Assembly (NCBI GenBank): GCA_963812245.1
Contig: CAWEUK010000002.1
Span: 1,488,001-1,552,000, forward strand
Direction: 5' to 3'
Origin: Salsipaludibacter sp963812245
GTDB lineage: Bacteria; Actinomycetota; Nitriliruptoria; Nitriliruptorales; Nitriliruptoraceae
DNA: 64,000 bases
Part shown: positions 32,637 to 41,386 of the stretch, one piece after another
Layout: each line of letters opens with the position of its first letter
Position numbering within the stretch: position 1 is the first letter of the stretch
The notes under the pieces: generated by a model
What the model saw: the letters and a program-made list of their open reading frames with translations, nothing else
What the model was told of the DNA's origin: nothing
Database searches by the model: none
Translations under genes and position numbers: made by a program

Positions 32637-35128
32637 GTGCCACCTCCTGTGCCGATGTCGATCCGCGACAGTGGGAAGTCGCCGTTGCCCGAGATCGCCA
32701 CGACGACCTCACCCAGCGGAGTCACGACCAGGCTGGGGTCTTCGTCGACCGCGGTGGCGAACTGGTCGTCCCAGGGTCTGAACTCCTCGGCGTCACGGTC
32801 CCAGACCTGCACCGCCATGTCACCGTCGAAGCGCAGTTCCCAGTTCTCGCACGGCCGATCATCGAAGCAGAAGGACGCGCCCTGGTCCCACACCTCGCAC
32901 GTGGTTGCATCTTCCGGACATTCCAGTGGCTCCCCGTCGCACAGGTCCTCGACGCGTGACTGGGCGAAGTCGTTGTCGAAGACGTCGTAGGTGACACAGC
33001 CGTCGTCCGCCTGGGTCTTCGGGACGACGATGCGCACCTGGCCGGGGGCGGGCGGCGCCGGCATGGCCGTGGACATCCACGTCGTGCCGGCACCGAACAC
33101 CATGCGTGAGCGCTCGTCCAGTTCGTGGGCTGCGCCCTTGGTCGGTTGCCACAGCGTCGTGATGCCACTGACGGCTGCCGCCGGATCCACTGTCGGCGTG
33201 ACGCCAACCATGATGACGTCGGGATCGGCCGAGCCGGGCCCCGCGGGAGTGGCCACGATGGGCGAGGACGCCAGGGCCTGGATCCAGACCATGCCGGGCG
33301 TCGCCGCGACCTGCTGGCTCGTCACCCCGGCGAAGGTCCCCGATTCGAGGGCAATGTCCGCTGGGACCATGGGCTCGGCGCCGGCCTGGTCCTCGAAGAC
33401 GACCTCGCCTCCGAAGCCAGTCAGGTCGGGGAGCGGATTCCAGCGAGATGCCGTGGTCGGGGTGTCGGCGCCATCGACCCGGGCGCCGTCATCATCCATC
33501 TCGACGACCACGGTCGTGCCGGCGGTGAGCGTGCCGGTGTCGACGTGGCCCAGCGGGCCGAAACTCACGCGCGTGTGGTCCAGGTCGGTGGCAGCCGTGT
33601 TCGTGATCTCTGCGCGCAGCCCGGCCTGCGTGACCACGGCCTCGATGTCCAGTGGTGGCGGGGTTGGTGCCGATCGAACCGACAGGCTCACGCCGGCGCC
33701 GAACGACCGTTGCTGGTCCGACGATCCCAGTTCGACGCCGTCCGCCGATGCGACGGCCACGGTGGGATTGTCCCAGCCCAGGTTCTCCACGGTCCAGCCC
33801 TGGCCGGGCAGGCCGACCGTGCCGTCCAGTTCGGGCGGCAGCAGCACGACGAGTTGCTCCGTGCCGACGCCGTCGATCCAGGTCGCCTGCGCCAGCGATC
33901 GACCCGGGGACGCCTGGTTGCGGTTGGACGCCGCGAACGCCACCGTCGCCAGGACCAGGGCGACGACTGGCAGGACGAGCCACGCCAACTCCCGACGTCG
34001 CAGGCGCCGGATGCCCACGAGCGCGATCAGCCCGATCACGACCAGGTACCCACCGGCGAAGGCCGCCATCGCCCACGACGACGGCAGTCGGACGCCGGAC
34101 TGCTGCAACGCCCAGGGGTCCAGCGCGAGGCCACGCGACCACACGGCTGCCGACGAGACGGGCGTCCCGCTCCACAGGTTGCCCCACATGCGCGGCGACG
34201 ACAGCGCGTCGTCACCGACCATCGGGGTCAGCCACGTGATGCGGCCACGACCGGAGGTGGTGGTGGCCGCCGCGGCGCCATCGGTCGAGCCCGTGGTGAC
34301 GTCGTCGACCTCCAGGGCGAGTGGCCAGCCCGACGGCAACACATCGATGCCATCGGACGCGACCGTGCCCGGTGGTCGCCCGATGTCGGGATCGGCGGTC
34401 ACGTCGGTGACGATGAGGTGCAGGCCCTGGATGTTGACGGCGGTGGTCAGGGCGTCTCGCTGGTCGTCGTCCATGGTGGCGAGGACGTCGGCCGGCGCCG
34501 TCAGCGTGCCAAGGGTCTCGACAGCCAGTGGTCCCAGGTCGAGCAGGTCGGTCGTGATGTCGACGGTCGTCCACACCTCGCCGGTGATGGCGTCGGTCAC
34601 GGCACCGACGCGGTCGGTGAACGCCGGGTCGTCGAGGACGCCCACCAGCGCCGTCGTCACGCCGAAGCCCGGCACTCGTGTCGAGGCGGTGGTGTCCCCG
34701 GACTGCAGGCGTACCGTGGCCCCGGACTCGCTGGGCGGGACCAGCATCGTCCACGCCTTGGTGGCGCCGGCCGCGACCTCGACTTCACGCTGGATCGTGG
34801 TCGCACCGTTGCGGCCCTCGACGGTGACCTCCAGCGTTCCCTGGACGGGAACGGCGGGGGACACGGTCACCGTGATGGGGGCCCAGGCCGCCTGTGCCTG
34901 CTCGGGGATGGCCGCCTCGGCGGCAAGGCCGAGCGCATCGCCGTCGGCCTGGGCGTGGGCCACCGGGGCCAGCAGCGCTGCAGGGACCAACGTTGCCAGG
35001 GCCAGCGCGACCAGGGCCACTGCGACCAGGACCGGCGTGATGCCGCGCGGGGCGATCCGGGCGCGTGCGATCCGGCCCGGCCCGCCCGGGACCAGGCGCG
35101 GCGTCACCAGCGATCCCTCAGGAACCAT
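32633..35128 (-). CDS. Large exported/membrane protein, first gene of the MoxR-VWA operon
   Basis: This 831-residue protein has a signal-like N-terminal helix (about 21-48, ending PVAHAQA). About 330 residues of beta-rich extracytoplasmic sequence follow, then two helices near 345-410, then a second beta-rich domain. This C-terminal domain holds cysteines that could form disulfides (CVTYDVF, CDGEPLEC, TTCEVW, CFDDRPC). No catalytic motif is recognised. Its place before an ABC pair and MoxR-VWA genes suggests an envelope-associated complex. The ATG at 35128 is preferred over one at 35146 because GAGGAG lies five bases upstream. Confidence 0.75.
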   Translation of the reverse strand: MVPEGSLVTPRLVPGGPGRIARARIAPRGITPVLVAVALVALALATLVPAALLAPVAHAQADGDALGLAAEAAIPEQAQAAWAPITVTVSPAVPVQGTLEVTVEGRNGATTIQREVEVAAGATKAWTMLVPPSESGATVRLQSGDTTASTRVPGFGVTTALVGVLDDPAFTDRVGAVTDAITGEVWTTVDITTDLLDLGPLAVETLGTLTAPADVLATMDDDQRDALTTAVNIQGLHLIVTDVTADPDIGRPPGTVASDGIDVLPSGWPLALEVDDVTTGSTDGAAAATTTSGRGRITWLTPMVGDDALSSPRMWGNLWSGTPVSSAAVWSRGLALDPWALQQSGVRLPSSWAMAAFAGGYLVVIGLIALVGIRRLRRRELAWLVLPVVALVLATVAFAASNRNQASPGRSLAQATWIDGVGTEQLVVLLPPELDGTVGLPGQGWTVENLGWDNPTVAVASADGVELGSSDQQRSFGAGVSLSVRSAPTPPPLDIEAVVTQAGLRAEITNTAATDLDHTRVSFGPLGHVDTGTLTAGTTVVVEMDDDGARVDGADTPTTASRWNPLPDLTGFGGEVVFEDQAGAEPMVPADIALESGTFAGVTSQQVAATPGMVWIQALASSPIVATPAGPGSADPDVIMVGVTPTVDPAAAVSGITTLWQPTKGAAHELDERSRMVFGAGTTWMSTAMPAPPAPGQVRIVVPKTQADDGCVTYDVFDNDFAQSRVEDLCDGEPLECPEDATTCEVWDQGASFCFDDRPCENWELRFDGDMAVQVWDRDAEEFRPWDDQFATAVDEDPSLVVTPLGEVVVAISGNGDFPLSRIDIGTGGGT

Positions 35129-35186
35129 CAGTGCTCCTCGTGTCATGCCACTGCCCCCCACAGTCATGGCGTGCACCACGTGGCAA

Positions 35187-35192
35187 AGCCTA
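35187..35192 (-). promoter_or_regulatory. -10 element for the eight-gene operon
   Basis: On the reverse strand this reads TAGGCT, 58 bases before the first start codon at 35128. All eight genes downstream overlap or abut, so this may drive the whole 13-kb unit. Confidence 0.45.
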
Positions 35193-35298
35193 CATGGAGG
35201 CGATGGGTGTGACGTTGCCATGGCCGCCGGAGTTGCACCATCCGGGATCACCCTTGCAATTGCACTGACGTGACCACCGGGGGCGGGCGGCGGGAGCC

Positions 35299-35955
35299 TC
35301 AGGCGGACCGGGCGGAGCGCCCACCGTCTGCCGCCCAGGCCGAACGCAACCCCTCACGACGACGATCGGTGTCCCGAAACTGGATGACCATGCCGACGAT
35401 GGCGAGGCCGACGTAGAGGGCGAACCACCATGGCGACGACGCCAACGTGACGGCGACCCCGTCGGGGTCGGCCTCCGCGACGTTGATCGAGCCCACAAGC
35501 AGCATCACACCGCCGACCATCACACTGGCACCGCCAAGCCCCGTCAGGACGGTCAGCAGGGCCATGGGCAGGTCGACGGCCAGCGCAATCACCGCCAACA
35601 CCGCACCAGCGGCGATCCCCGACAGCAGGATGGCCCAGGACCACGTGATCCCGAGCATGGCCGCCAGCGTGGCGCCCAGGGCATAGCCGATGCCGGCCAT
35701 CGACAGGACCACCGACACCTCGTAGTAGAGGTAGGCGAGCAGGCCGAACAGCAGCGCGACCACGATCCCCGCAACCCAGGTCAACGTCGTGCCCAGGAAG
35801 GTCTCGCCGGTCACGGCCGCGGTGACGCCGGCCCCGAACCAGAATCCGATCAGGGCACCCCACAGGGGAATGACGATGCGCATCGCGAGGTAGCCACGGA
35901 AGCAGAAGGCCGCGCCCAGCGCCAGCGCGACGATGCCAAGCAGGATGTCGTCCAT
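35299..35955 (-). CDS. DUF4203-type multi-helix membrane protein
   Basis: This 218-residue protein has about seven hydrophobic helices in the first 190 residues and a short basic C-terminus. It resembles DUF4203 membrane proteins (the TM7S3/TMEM198-like fold), whose function is unknown. GGAAGG precedes the ATG at 35955; an ATG five codons earlier is possible. It is transcribed in the same direction as the MoxR operon but has its own -10. Confidence 0.75.
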   Translation of the reverse strand: MDDILLGIVALALGAAFCFRGYLAMRIVIPLWGALIGFWFGAGVTAAVTGETFLGTTLTWVAGIVVALLFGLLAYLYYEVSVVLSMAGIGYALGATLAAMLGITWSWAILLSGIAAGAVLAVIALAVDLPMALLTVLTGLGGASVMVGGVMLLVGSINVAEADPDGVAVTLASSPWWFALYVGLAIVGMVIQFRDTDRRREGLRSAWAADGGRSARSA

Positions 35956-36002
35956 GGCGCTGCCTTCCATCGGGTGGTGTCGGGGTCGACCTCGACGACC
36001 GG

Positions 36003-36008
36003 ATCCTA
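36003..36008 (-). promoter_or_regulatory. -10 element for the DUF4203 gene
   Basis: TAGGAT on the reverse strand, 47 bases before the ATG at 35955. Confidence 0.4.
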
Positions 36009-36176
36009 GTGTCCTGCGTCAGCAGTCGTTGAGGACGTGAGGCGATCGAGTCGACGCGACTGCGGTCCAACATGGGTGGGTGGAGCCCCGGACATGGCGG
36101 GTCGCCACCGATGGCTGCTCGCCGGAGTCGTGGGATGGTGTTCCCAACTCATCACCGACAAACGAAGGAGCTGTCC

Positions 36177-36305
36177 ATGACCACCCCGACCACCAGCCGC
36201 CCCGCCCGCAACGGCGTCGACGTCCCGACGTTCTTCGCGACCCTCGACGCGGTCCGCGAGGCCCCCGCCGCCGCCCACTTCCAGTTCCGTGCGTCCAATC
36301 GCTGG
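36177..36305 (+). pseudogene. Truncated OsmC-family gene (first 43 codons only)
   Basis: A good start (AAGGAG at 36165-36170, ATG at 36177) begins a peptide with the OsmC-family N-terminus: NGVDVPTFFATLDAVREAP, then HFQFRASNRW. Intact relatives continue for about another 130 residues with the peroxidase cysteines, but here the similarity stops sharply after the Trp at 36303-36305. The same frame runs on into the next gene, which is unrelated. It looks like a deletion or recombination scar that left the control region in place. Confidence 0.6.
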
Positions 36306-36394
36306 GGTTTCATTGGCCCCGGCGTGACATCTGCCGGCGCAGTTCGCCACTGTCGGCCGTTGTCACCCTCCGTCTGGTGTGTCTCGCCGAACAC

Positions 36395-36400
36395 TAGTAT
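36395..36400 (+). promoter_or_regulatory. -10 element for the CPBP protease gene
   Basis: TAGTAT, 86 bases before the ATG at 36486. It lies between the OsmC remnant and the protease gene. Confidence 0.4.
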
Positions 36401-36485
36401 CACGATGCGGGCGGCGGTCGGTCGATCGCCCTTCCCCGGCCGTTCACCCACGCCGGCGGCGGTTGCGCACGATCCGGGAGTGTCC

Positions 36486-37179
36486 ATGTCCATGCTGGCG
36501 GCGGCCGTCGTCGTCGCAGCAGCCGTGGTGTGGCACAACGGTCGTCACCTGGTGCCGGGGGAGTGGCGCGAGCGTGCCGCGACCGTGGTCACGGTCATCG
36601 GCGCGGCCATCGCGGCGTGGTGGCTGTTCTCGCAGGCTCGATCCTGCGGCGGGGCTGTCCAATGCGTGGAGGTGGACCCTGGGGGCGGTCGTGGTCGCCG
36701 GCATCGTCGCCGTCCTGGCCCGGGTGTCGCCACGCGTGGGTGGCATGGTGGCCGATCGTCGCATGCGGGCCATGGAGCCGGCAGAGTTCGCCCTGCACGT
36801 GGGGTGGCGCATCCCGATCCTGACGGCCTTCGCCGAGGAGGTGGTGCATCGGGGTGCGGTGTGGTGGGTGCTCGACCAGGCCGGCGGCGCCGACCTGGCA
36901 CTGTGGGGCACCACGGTCTCGTTCGCACTGGGCCACGTCGTCGTCGCACGCGACCAGGCCATTCGCGAGGAACGATCGGTGCCGACGTGGGTCGTGGTCA
37001 CCGTGCTGGCCACGGGCGTCGCGGGACTCCTGCTCGGATGGTTGCGCCTGCGCACCGGCGGGATCTGGGCGCCGATGGGCGTGCATGCCGGGGTCAACAT
37101 GGCGCTGGCACTGGGCGCGCGACACGCCAGGGATGAAGACGACCTGGTGGTGACGGCGGCCGTGATCGACATGGACTGA
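36486..37179 (+). pseudogene. CPBP-family intramembrane metalloprotease, frameshifted near 36636
   Basis: The first frame gives two N-terminal helices (LAAAVVVAAAVVW; VVTVIGAAIAAWWLFSQ). The next frame continues with LDPAAGLSNAWRWTLGAVVV and the CPBP (Abi) domain. The metal-protease motifs are present: EEVVHRG, FALGHVV and HAGVNMAL. One extra base near 36636 separates the two parts. CPBP proteins act like Rce1 prenyl proteases or in bacteriocin self-immunity. GGGAG precedes the ATG at 36486. With the shift repaired the protein would have about 230 residues. Confidence 0.75.
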
Positions 37180-37215
37180 GCAGGGGTTCGCGGCGGTACC
37201 CCGGATCGCGGGTGC

Positions 37216-38256
37216 TCAGCCCAGGACGGGCAGCCTGGTGGCGGTCGGGGACCATGCACCGGCATCGTTGGCCTGGTCACCGGCGTGGTAGGACGAACGC
37301 ACCATCGGCCCGGACTCGACGTGGTCGAAGCCCAGCACGTCCTCGCCATGGCGCTTGAATCGCGCGAAGGACTCCGGCGTGACGTAGCGGTCCAGGTGCA
37401 GGTGCTGGGCCGAGGGTTGCAGGTACTGCCCGATCGTGAGCAGTTGCACACCGGCGCGCCGGATGTCGGTCATCGTCTCGATGATCTCGTCGTCGGTCTC
37501 GCCCATGCCCGCGATGATGTTGGACTTGATCGCTGTCGTGGACGGGAACCGCTCCCGCGCCAACGCCAGGAACTCGAGGCCGCGGTCATAGTCGAACGAT
37601 GGCCGGATCTGGGTGAACAGGCGACGACAGGTCTCGAGGTTGAACGCGAACACGTCGGGCGGTGTTGCCACGACCTGTTCGAGCGCACGCGCTCCCACGG
37701 CGGGTTCGTGGCCGTAGCCGAAGTCGCTGGGCAGGACCTCGATGCCGACGTCGGGAGTGGTGGCACGAACCTGTCGGATGGTCTCCGCGATCAGCCAGGC
37801 GCCCTTGTCGTCGAGGTCGTCGCGGGCGACCATGGTGACCACGACGAAGCGCAGACCCAGGTGGGTGACGGCCTCGGCGACTCGGCGAGGCTCGTCGCGG
37901 TCGTAGCCGGCGGGCTTGCCCGTCTTGATCTGGCAGAAGCCACAGCGGCGGGTGCAGTCCTCGCCGCCGATCAGGAAGGTCGCTTCGCGCATCTCCCAGC
38001 ACTCGTAGATGTTGGGGCACCGGGCCTGTTCGCAGACCGTGTTGAGTTCGAGGTCGCCCATCAGCCGCTTGAGGTCGGTGAAGTTCTCGCCGAACGACGC
38101 CTTGACCTTGAGCCATTCGGGCTTGCGTTCGGCCTGCAGCGACGTGTCGATGGTCTTGCGCACCACGCCCGCTCGTTGGGTGCGCTCGCGGCCCAGCACG
38201 TCCAGGGTGCGAACACCCTCGGGGATGACAGGTTGCCCGTTCGAATCGAACGCCAC
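37216..38256 (-). CDS. lipA: Lipoyl synthase LipA
   Basis: This 346-residue radical-SAM enzyme inserts two sulfurs into octanoyl groups on lipoyl domains. The auxiliary cluster motif CEQARCPNIYEC, the radical-SAM motif CTRRCGFC and the C-terminal RSSYHAGDQ are all present. The GTG at 38256 is selected because GAGGAG lies nine bases upstream and a -10 sits 32 bases before it; the frame is open far upstream with no family match. Together with LipB on the same strand at 39 kb it makes the cofactor for SucB and Lpd encoded at 49-52 kb. Confidence 0.93.
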   Translation of the reverse strand: MAFDSNGQPVIPEGVRTLDVLGRERTQRAGVVRKTIDTSLQAERKPEWLKVKASFGENFTDLKRLMGDLELNTVCEQARCPNIYECWEMREATFLIGGEDCTRRCGFCQIKTGKPAGYDRDEPRRVAEAVTHLGLRFVVVTMVARDDLDDKGAWLIAETIRQVRATTPDVGIEVLPSDFGYGHEPAVGARALEQVVATPPDVFAFNLETCRRLFTQIRPSFDYDRGLEFLALARERFPSTTAIKSNIIAGMGETDDEIIETMTDIRRAGVQLLTIGQYLQPSAQHLHLDRYVTPESFARFKRHGEDVLGFDHVESGPMVRSSYHAGDQANDAGAWSPTATRLPVLG

Positions 38257-38287
38257 GGTGACGCGCTCCTCATGGTCGACGCGCTCG

Positions 38288-38293
38288 ACTGTA
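38288..38293 (-). promoter_or_regulatory. -10 element for lipA
   Basis: TACAGT on the reverse strand, 31 bases before the chosen GTG. It helps rule out longer lipA starts. Confidence 0.45.
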
Positions 38294-38365
38294 TCGGTGT
38301 GGGCGGTGACGTCGGTGGCCAGTGGGTCGCTGCCGTGCGCCGATGGCAGCCATAGCGTGCGGCCC

Positions 38366-39103
38366 ATGACGACATGGTTCATTTCCGGGGCAAGTTCCGG
38401 CATCGGTGCCGAACTCGCCCGCCAACTTGCCCGTCGAGGCGACGACGTCGTGGTGGCGGCACGTCGCCGCGACCGCCTCGATGCGCTGGCCGAGCGAGTT
38501 GGCCGATGCGCCCGGCGCGGTGTCGGTGCAGGACTGGACGTGACCGACCATGCCGCCGTCGATGGCGGCGATGCAGGCGGCCGACGACGCGCTGGCGGTC
38601 TGGACGTCGTCGTCGCAAATGCCGGCATCGGCGAGCGGCCAGCCGCATCGGTGGGGGCGACCACGAGGCCAATGCTGCTGTCGTGGCCACCAACCTGGTC
38701 GGGGTCGTGTCGCAGGTCGAGGTCGGCGCTGTCGTTGATGCAGCCACGTCGCGATGGTCGGGTGGTGCTGGTGTCGTCGGTGGCCGCGACGCGGGGCATG
38801 CCGGGCAGCGCGGCCATCTACAGCGCCACCAAGTCGGCGGTGGGCGAGCCTGGGGGAGTCGCTGCAGCTCCAACTGCACGGCAGCGGTGTCGGGGTCACG
38901 ACGATCTATCCCCGGGTACATCGATTCCGAGATGACCGAGCGGGATCCCGAACGGCATGAAGGCCTCGACGCCGGATGCCGTGGCGACGATGATCCGGGC
39001 GATCGATCGGGGGGCGGGCGTCGTCCACGTGCCGCGCTGGTATCGGCCGGTGGCGGGGCTGCTCGGCGTGCTGCCCTCAGGGCTGTTGCGGCGGTTCACC
39101 TGA
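38366..39103 (+). pseudogene. Short-chain dehydrogenase/reductase with at least six one-base shifts
   Basis: Reading across frames gives a complete SDR: the cofactor motif SGASSGIGAELARQLARRGD, LDVTD, VANAGIG, the catalytic region VSSVAATRGMPGSAAIYSATKSAV (Ser, Tyr, Lys), TTIYPGYIDSEM and the end GLLGVLPSGLLRRFT. Two stretches (about 38500-38535 and 38565-38600) show a +1 shift later undone by a -1 shift, keeping the right total length. Further shifts fall at about 38640-38670, 38740, 38845, 38915 and 38965. Every segment keeps family residues, which argues for sequence errors rather than decay. It is divergent from lipA and overlaps the 3' end of lipB. Confidence 0.75.
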
Positions 39104-39885
39104 CGACGCACCTGACGAGCCCGCCACGCCAGCGGCCCCGGCGACCCCGGCCGCCATGTCGGCGTGCAGGCCCAGGCTGGCTGGACTCGCCCACGTGGTG
39201 ACCGCGCCCAGCACGTCGGCGAAGGCTGGCGGCGGTGTCGTGGACGACCTCGGCCATGGGTCGCGTCGCTGCCGAGCTCGCGCATCGAGGTGACGGCACG
39301 ATCGGTGATCCCGCACGCGACGATGCCGCGGAAGTCGGCGAGGTCAGGGTGCCACGTTCGTGGCCCAGCCGTGCTGGGTGATCCGCCCGGCCGTGACCCG
39401 CACGCCGATCGCCGTCACCTTGCCGCCGTCGGTCCAGACGCCGGTCAACCCGTCGATGCGACCCGCCGCGATGGCATGGCGGGCCAGCATCCGGATGTTG
39501 AGCTCCTCGAGGGCACGCACGTAGTCCACGACGCGGGGCCCGGCCAGGCGCAGCACGGGGTAGCCGACCAGCTGTCCGGGCCCGTGGTAGGTCACGTCCC
39601 CGCCGCGGTCGACCTCGAAGACCGCGATGCCGGCTGCATCGAGTGCCTGCCTCGTCCAGCAGGACGTTGTCGCGGGTCGGCCCGCCGACCGAGCGTGTAG
39701 GTCGGCGGGTGTTGAACCAGCAGGAGCACGTCGCCGATCTGGTCGTCGGCTCGTCGTCGTGCCAGGTCTCGCTGCCATGCCCACGCGGTCGCGTAGTCCA
39801 CGATGCCGGCATCGACGACCGTGATCGGCTGGGTGGCGCGATCTCGCAGCGTCGTGGGATTGCCGGGCGAGCGGCTGCGGGCCAT
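39077..39885 (-). pseudogene. lipB: Octanoyltransferase LipB, interrupted by several frameshifts
   Basis: Joined frames give LipB, which transfers octanoyl from acyl carrier protein to lipoyl domains. The order is VQHPPTYTLGRRAD, RGGDVTYHGPGQLVGYPV, the lysine segment KVTAIGVRV, ITQHGWATNV and the catalytic-cysteine segment DFRGIVACGITDRAV, then MRELG and FADVLGAV. Shifts are needed near 39650, 39345, 39255 and 39230. The start is an ATG at 39885. The C-terminus ends in an Ala/Gly/Ser-rich tail. A working LipB is expected since lipA and lipoyl proteins are present, so sequence error is the likely cause. Confidence 0.78.
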
Positions 39886-39929
39886 GCCGGGGCGTCCGTT
39901 CTGGCGATGGGTCGTGGCGACGTGGTCGC

Positions 39930-39935
39930 AGGCTA
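39930..39935 (-). promoter_or_regulatory. -10 element for lipB
   Basis: TAGCCT on the reverse strand, 44 bases before the lipB ATG. The rest of the 252-base gap to the FAD oxidoreductase gene shows nothing clear apart from AAGGA before that gene. Confidence 0.35.
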
Positions 39936-40137
39936 TCCCGGCACCTGCCTGTGCGATCTGCGCACGAAGTGGTTGCGCGCGCATCCATCTGTGGTGCATG
40001 TGGGCAACCACATGTGGAGGCATGCTGGGACGCGCCTCCGTGCCCCGGTGACGACATGCGCTCCAGCGGGCAAACCGGGCGCCGAGCCCCGACGAACCAC
40101 ACCAGGCCAGACTCAGACCGAACAAGGACGACACGAC

Positions 40138-41385
40138 ATGGATGTTCGCACCGTGGTGGTGGGCGCCGGCATCGCCGGCCTGGGGACCGCCTGGGCCCTG
40201 CGTGAGGATCCTGACGTGCTGGTGCTGGACGGGCGCAGCCACGTCGGTGGCAACGCCCTGACCGTCGAGGTCGACCGGGTGCCAGTCGACATGGGTTTCA
40301 TCGTCTTCAACACCGACACCTACCCGAACCTGGTCCGACTCTTCGATGACCTCGACGTCGCGACGGCGCCCAGCGACATGTCGCTGTCGGTGCAGTTGGC
40401 TGGTGGCGACGAGTGGGCAGGCAGCCTTGGTGGTCTGCTCGGCCACGGTGGGTGGCGAAACCGGCGCGCGTGGCAACGACTGCGTGGCATCATGTCCCTG
40501 TCACGCCGCACCCGTGCACTGGCCGAGCAGGGTCTGACCATCGGTGAGGCGCGACACCAGTTGGGTCCGGTCGTGGTCGATGACTACGTCATCCCGATGG
40601 TGTCGGCGATCTGGTCGTCGCCGGGGGCCGACGTCGAGGCGATGCCGCTGTCGACGCTGGTCACCTTCTTCGACCAGCACGCCCTGTTCGACCACGTCGG
40701 ACGACCGCAGTGGCGGACCGTGGTCGGCGGGTCGCGGGCCTACGTCGACGCCATGCAGGCGTCCATGGCCCCGACCGTGCGCACCGGCGCGCCAGTCACG
40801 GGCCTGCGACGCACCGGCAACGGATGGGAGGTCGAGGTGGGACACGACGACCGGGTCACCTGCGAGCGAGTGGTGTTCGCCACGCCCGCAGACGTGGCAC
40901 TGGACCTGTTGGGTGACCACGCCACCGCGAACCAGACCCAGGTGCTGGGCACCTTCCGGTCATCGAGCAATCGCGCCTGGCTGCACTCGGACGAATCCGT
41001 CATGCCGGCCAATCGCGACCTGTGGTCGTCGTGGAACGTGGTGTCGGGCGGTCAGGTGGCCGTCACCTACTGGATGAACCGCCTCCAACCCCTGGCCACC
41101 GACCGCAACCTGTTCGTGACGCTCAATCCCACGCGACCGCTCGGCGACGTCCACGAGATCCGCGACTTCCGCCACCCGATCATGGACGATGCCGCCGCGG
41201 CCGCCCAACCGCGTCTCCACGAGATCCAGGGCACCAACAACACCTGGGTCTGCGGTGCCTGGACCGGCTACGGCTTCCACGAGGACGGACTGGAGTCCGG
41301 ACTGGCGGTGGGTGCAGCGCTGGCCGGGCGCGTCCGTCCCGAACCGGCGCCCGGCCGGCCGGCCGCGGCTGTGATCGGTGCGTGA
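40138..41385 (+). CDS. FAD-dependent amine-oxidase-like oxidoreductase, fatty-acid-modification operon
   Basis: This 415-residue flavoprotein has the N-terminal Rossmann motif VVVGAGIAGLGTAW, then GRSHVGGNA and VDMGFIVFNTDTYPNL. The C-terminal FAD-contact segment is WVCGAWTGYGFHEDGLESG. It matches the oxidoreductase that accompanies DUF1365 and cyclopropane-fatty-acid synthase genes in many bacteria. Related operons take part in making methylated, cyclopropane or furan fatty acids, so it may oxidise a phospholipid acyl chain. The exact product is inferred only. AAGGA lies nine bases before the ATG. The next gene begins two bases after its stop. Confidence 0.88.
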   Translation: MDVRTVVVGAGIAGLGTAWALREDPDVLVLDGRSHVGGNALTVEVDRVPVDMGFIVFNTDTYPNLVRLFDDLDVATAPSDMSLSVQLAGGDEWAGSLGGLLGHGGWRNRRAWQRLRGIMSLSRRTRALAEQGLTIGEARHQLGPVVVDDYVIPMVSAIWSSPGADVEAMPLSTLVTFFDQHALFDHVGRPQWRTVVGGSRAYVDAMQASMAPTVRTGAPVTGLRRTGNGWEVEVGHDDRVTCERVVFATPADVALDLLGDHATANQTQVLGTFRSSSNRAWLHSDESVMPANRDLWSSWNVVSGGQVAVTYWMNRLQPLATDRNLFVTLNPTRPLGDVHEIRDFRHPIMDDAAAAAQPRLHEIQGTNNTWVCGAWTGYGFHEDGLESGLAVGAALAGRVRPEPAPGRPAAAVIGA

Positions 41386-41386
41386 C

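Noticed and set aside
32991..35273. Long forward frames opposite the 831-residue exported protein
   Set aside because: Low-complexity antisense reading; the reverse-strand gene has a signal-like helix, ribosome site and operon overlaps.
38366..39103. SDR gene as an ancient decayed pseudogene
   Set aside because: Catalytic residues and all core motifs are kept in every segment and shifts occur in compensating pairs, which decay would not favour.
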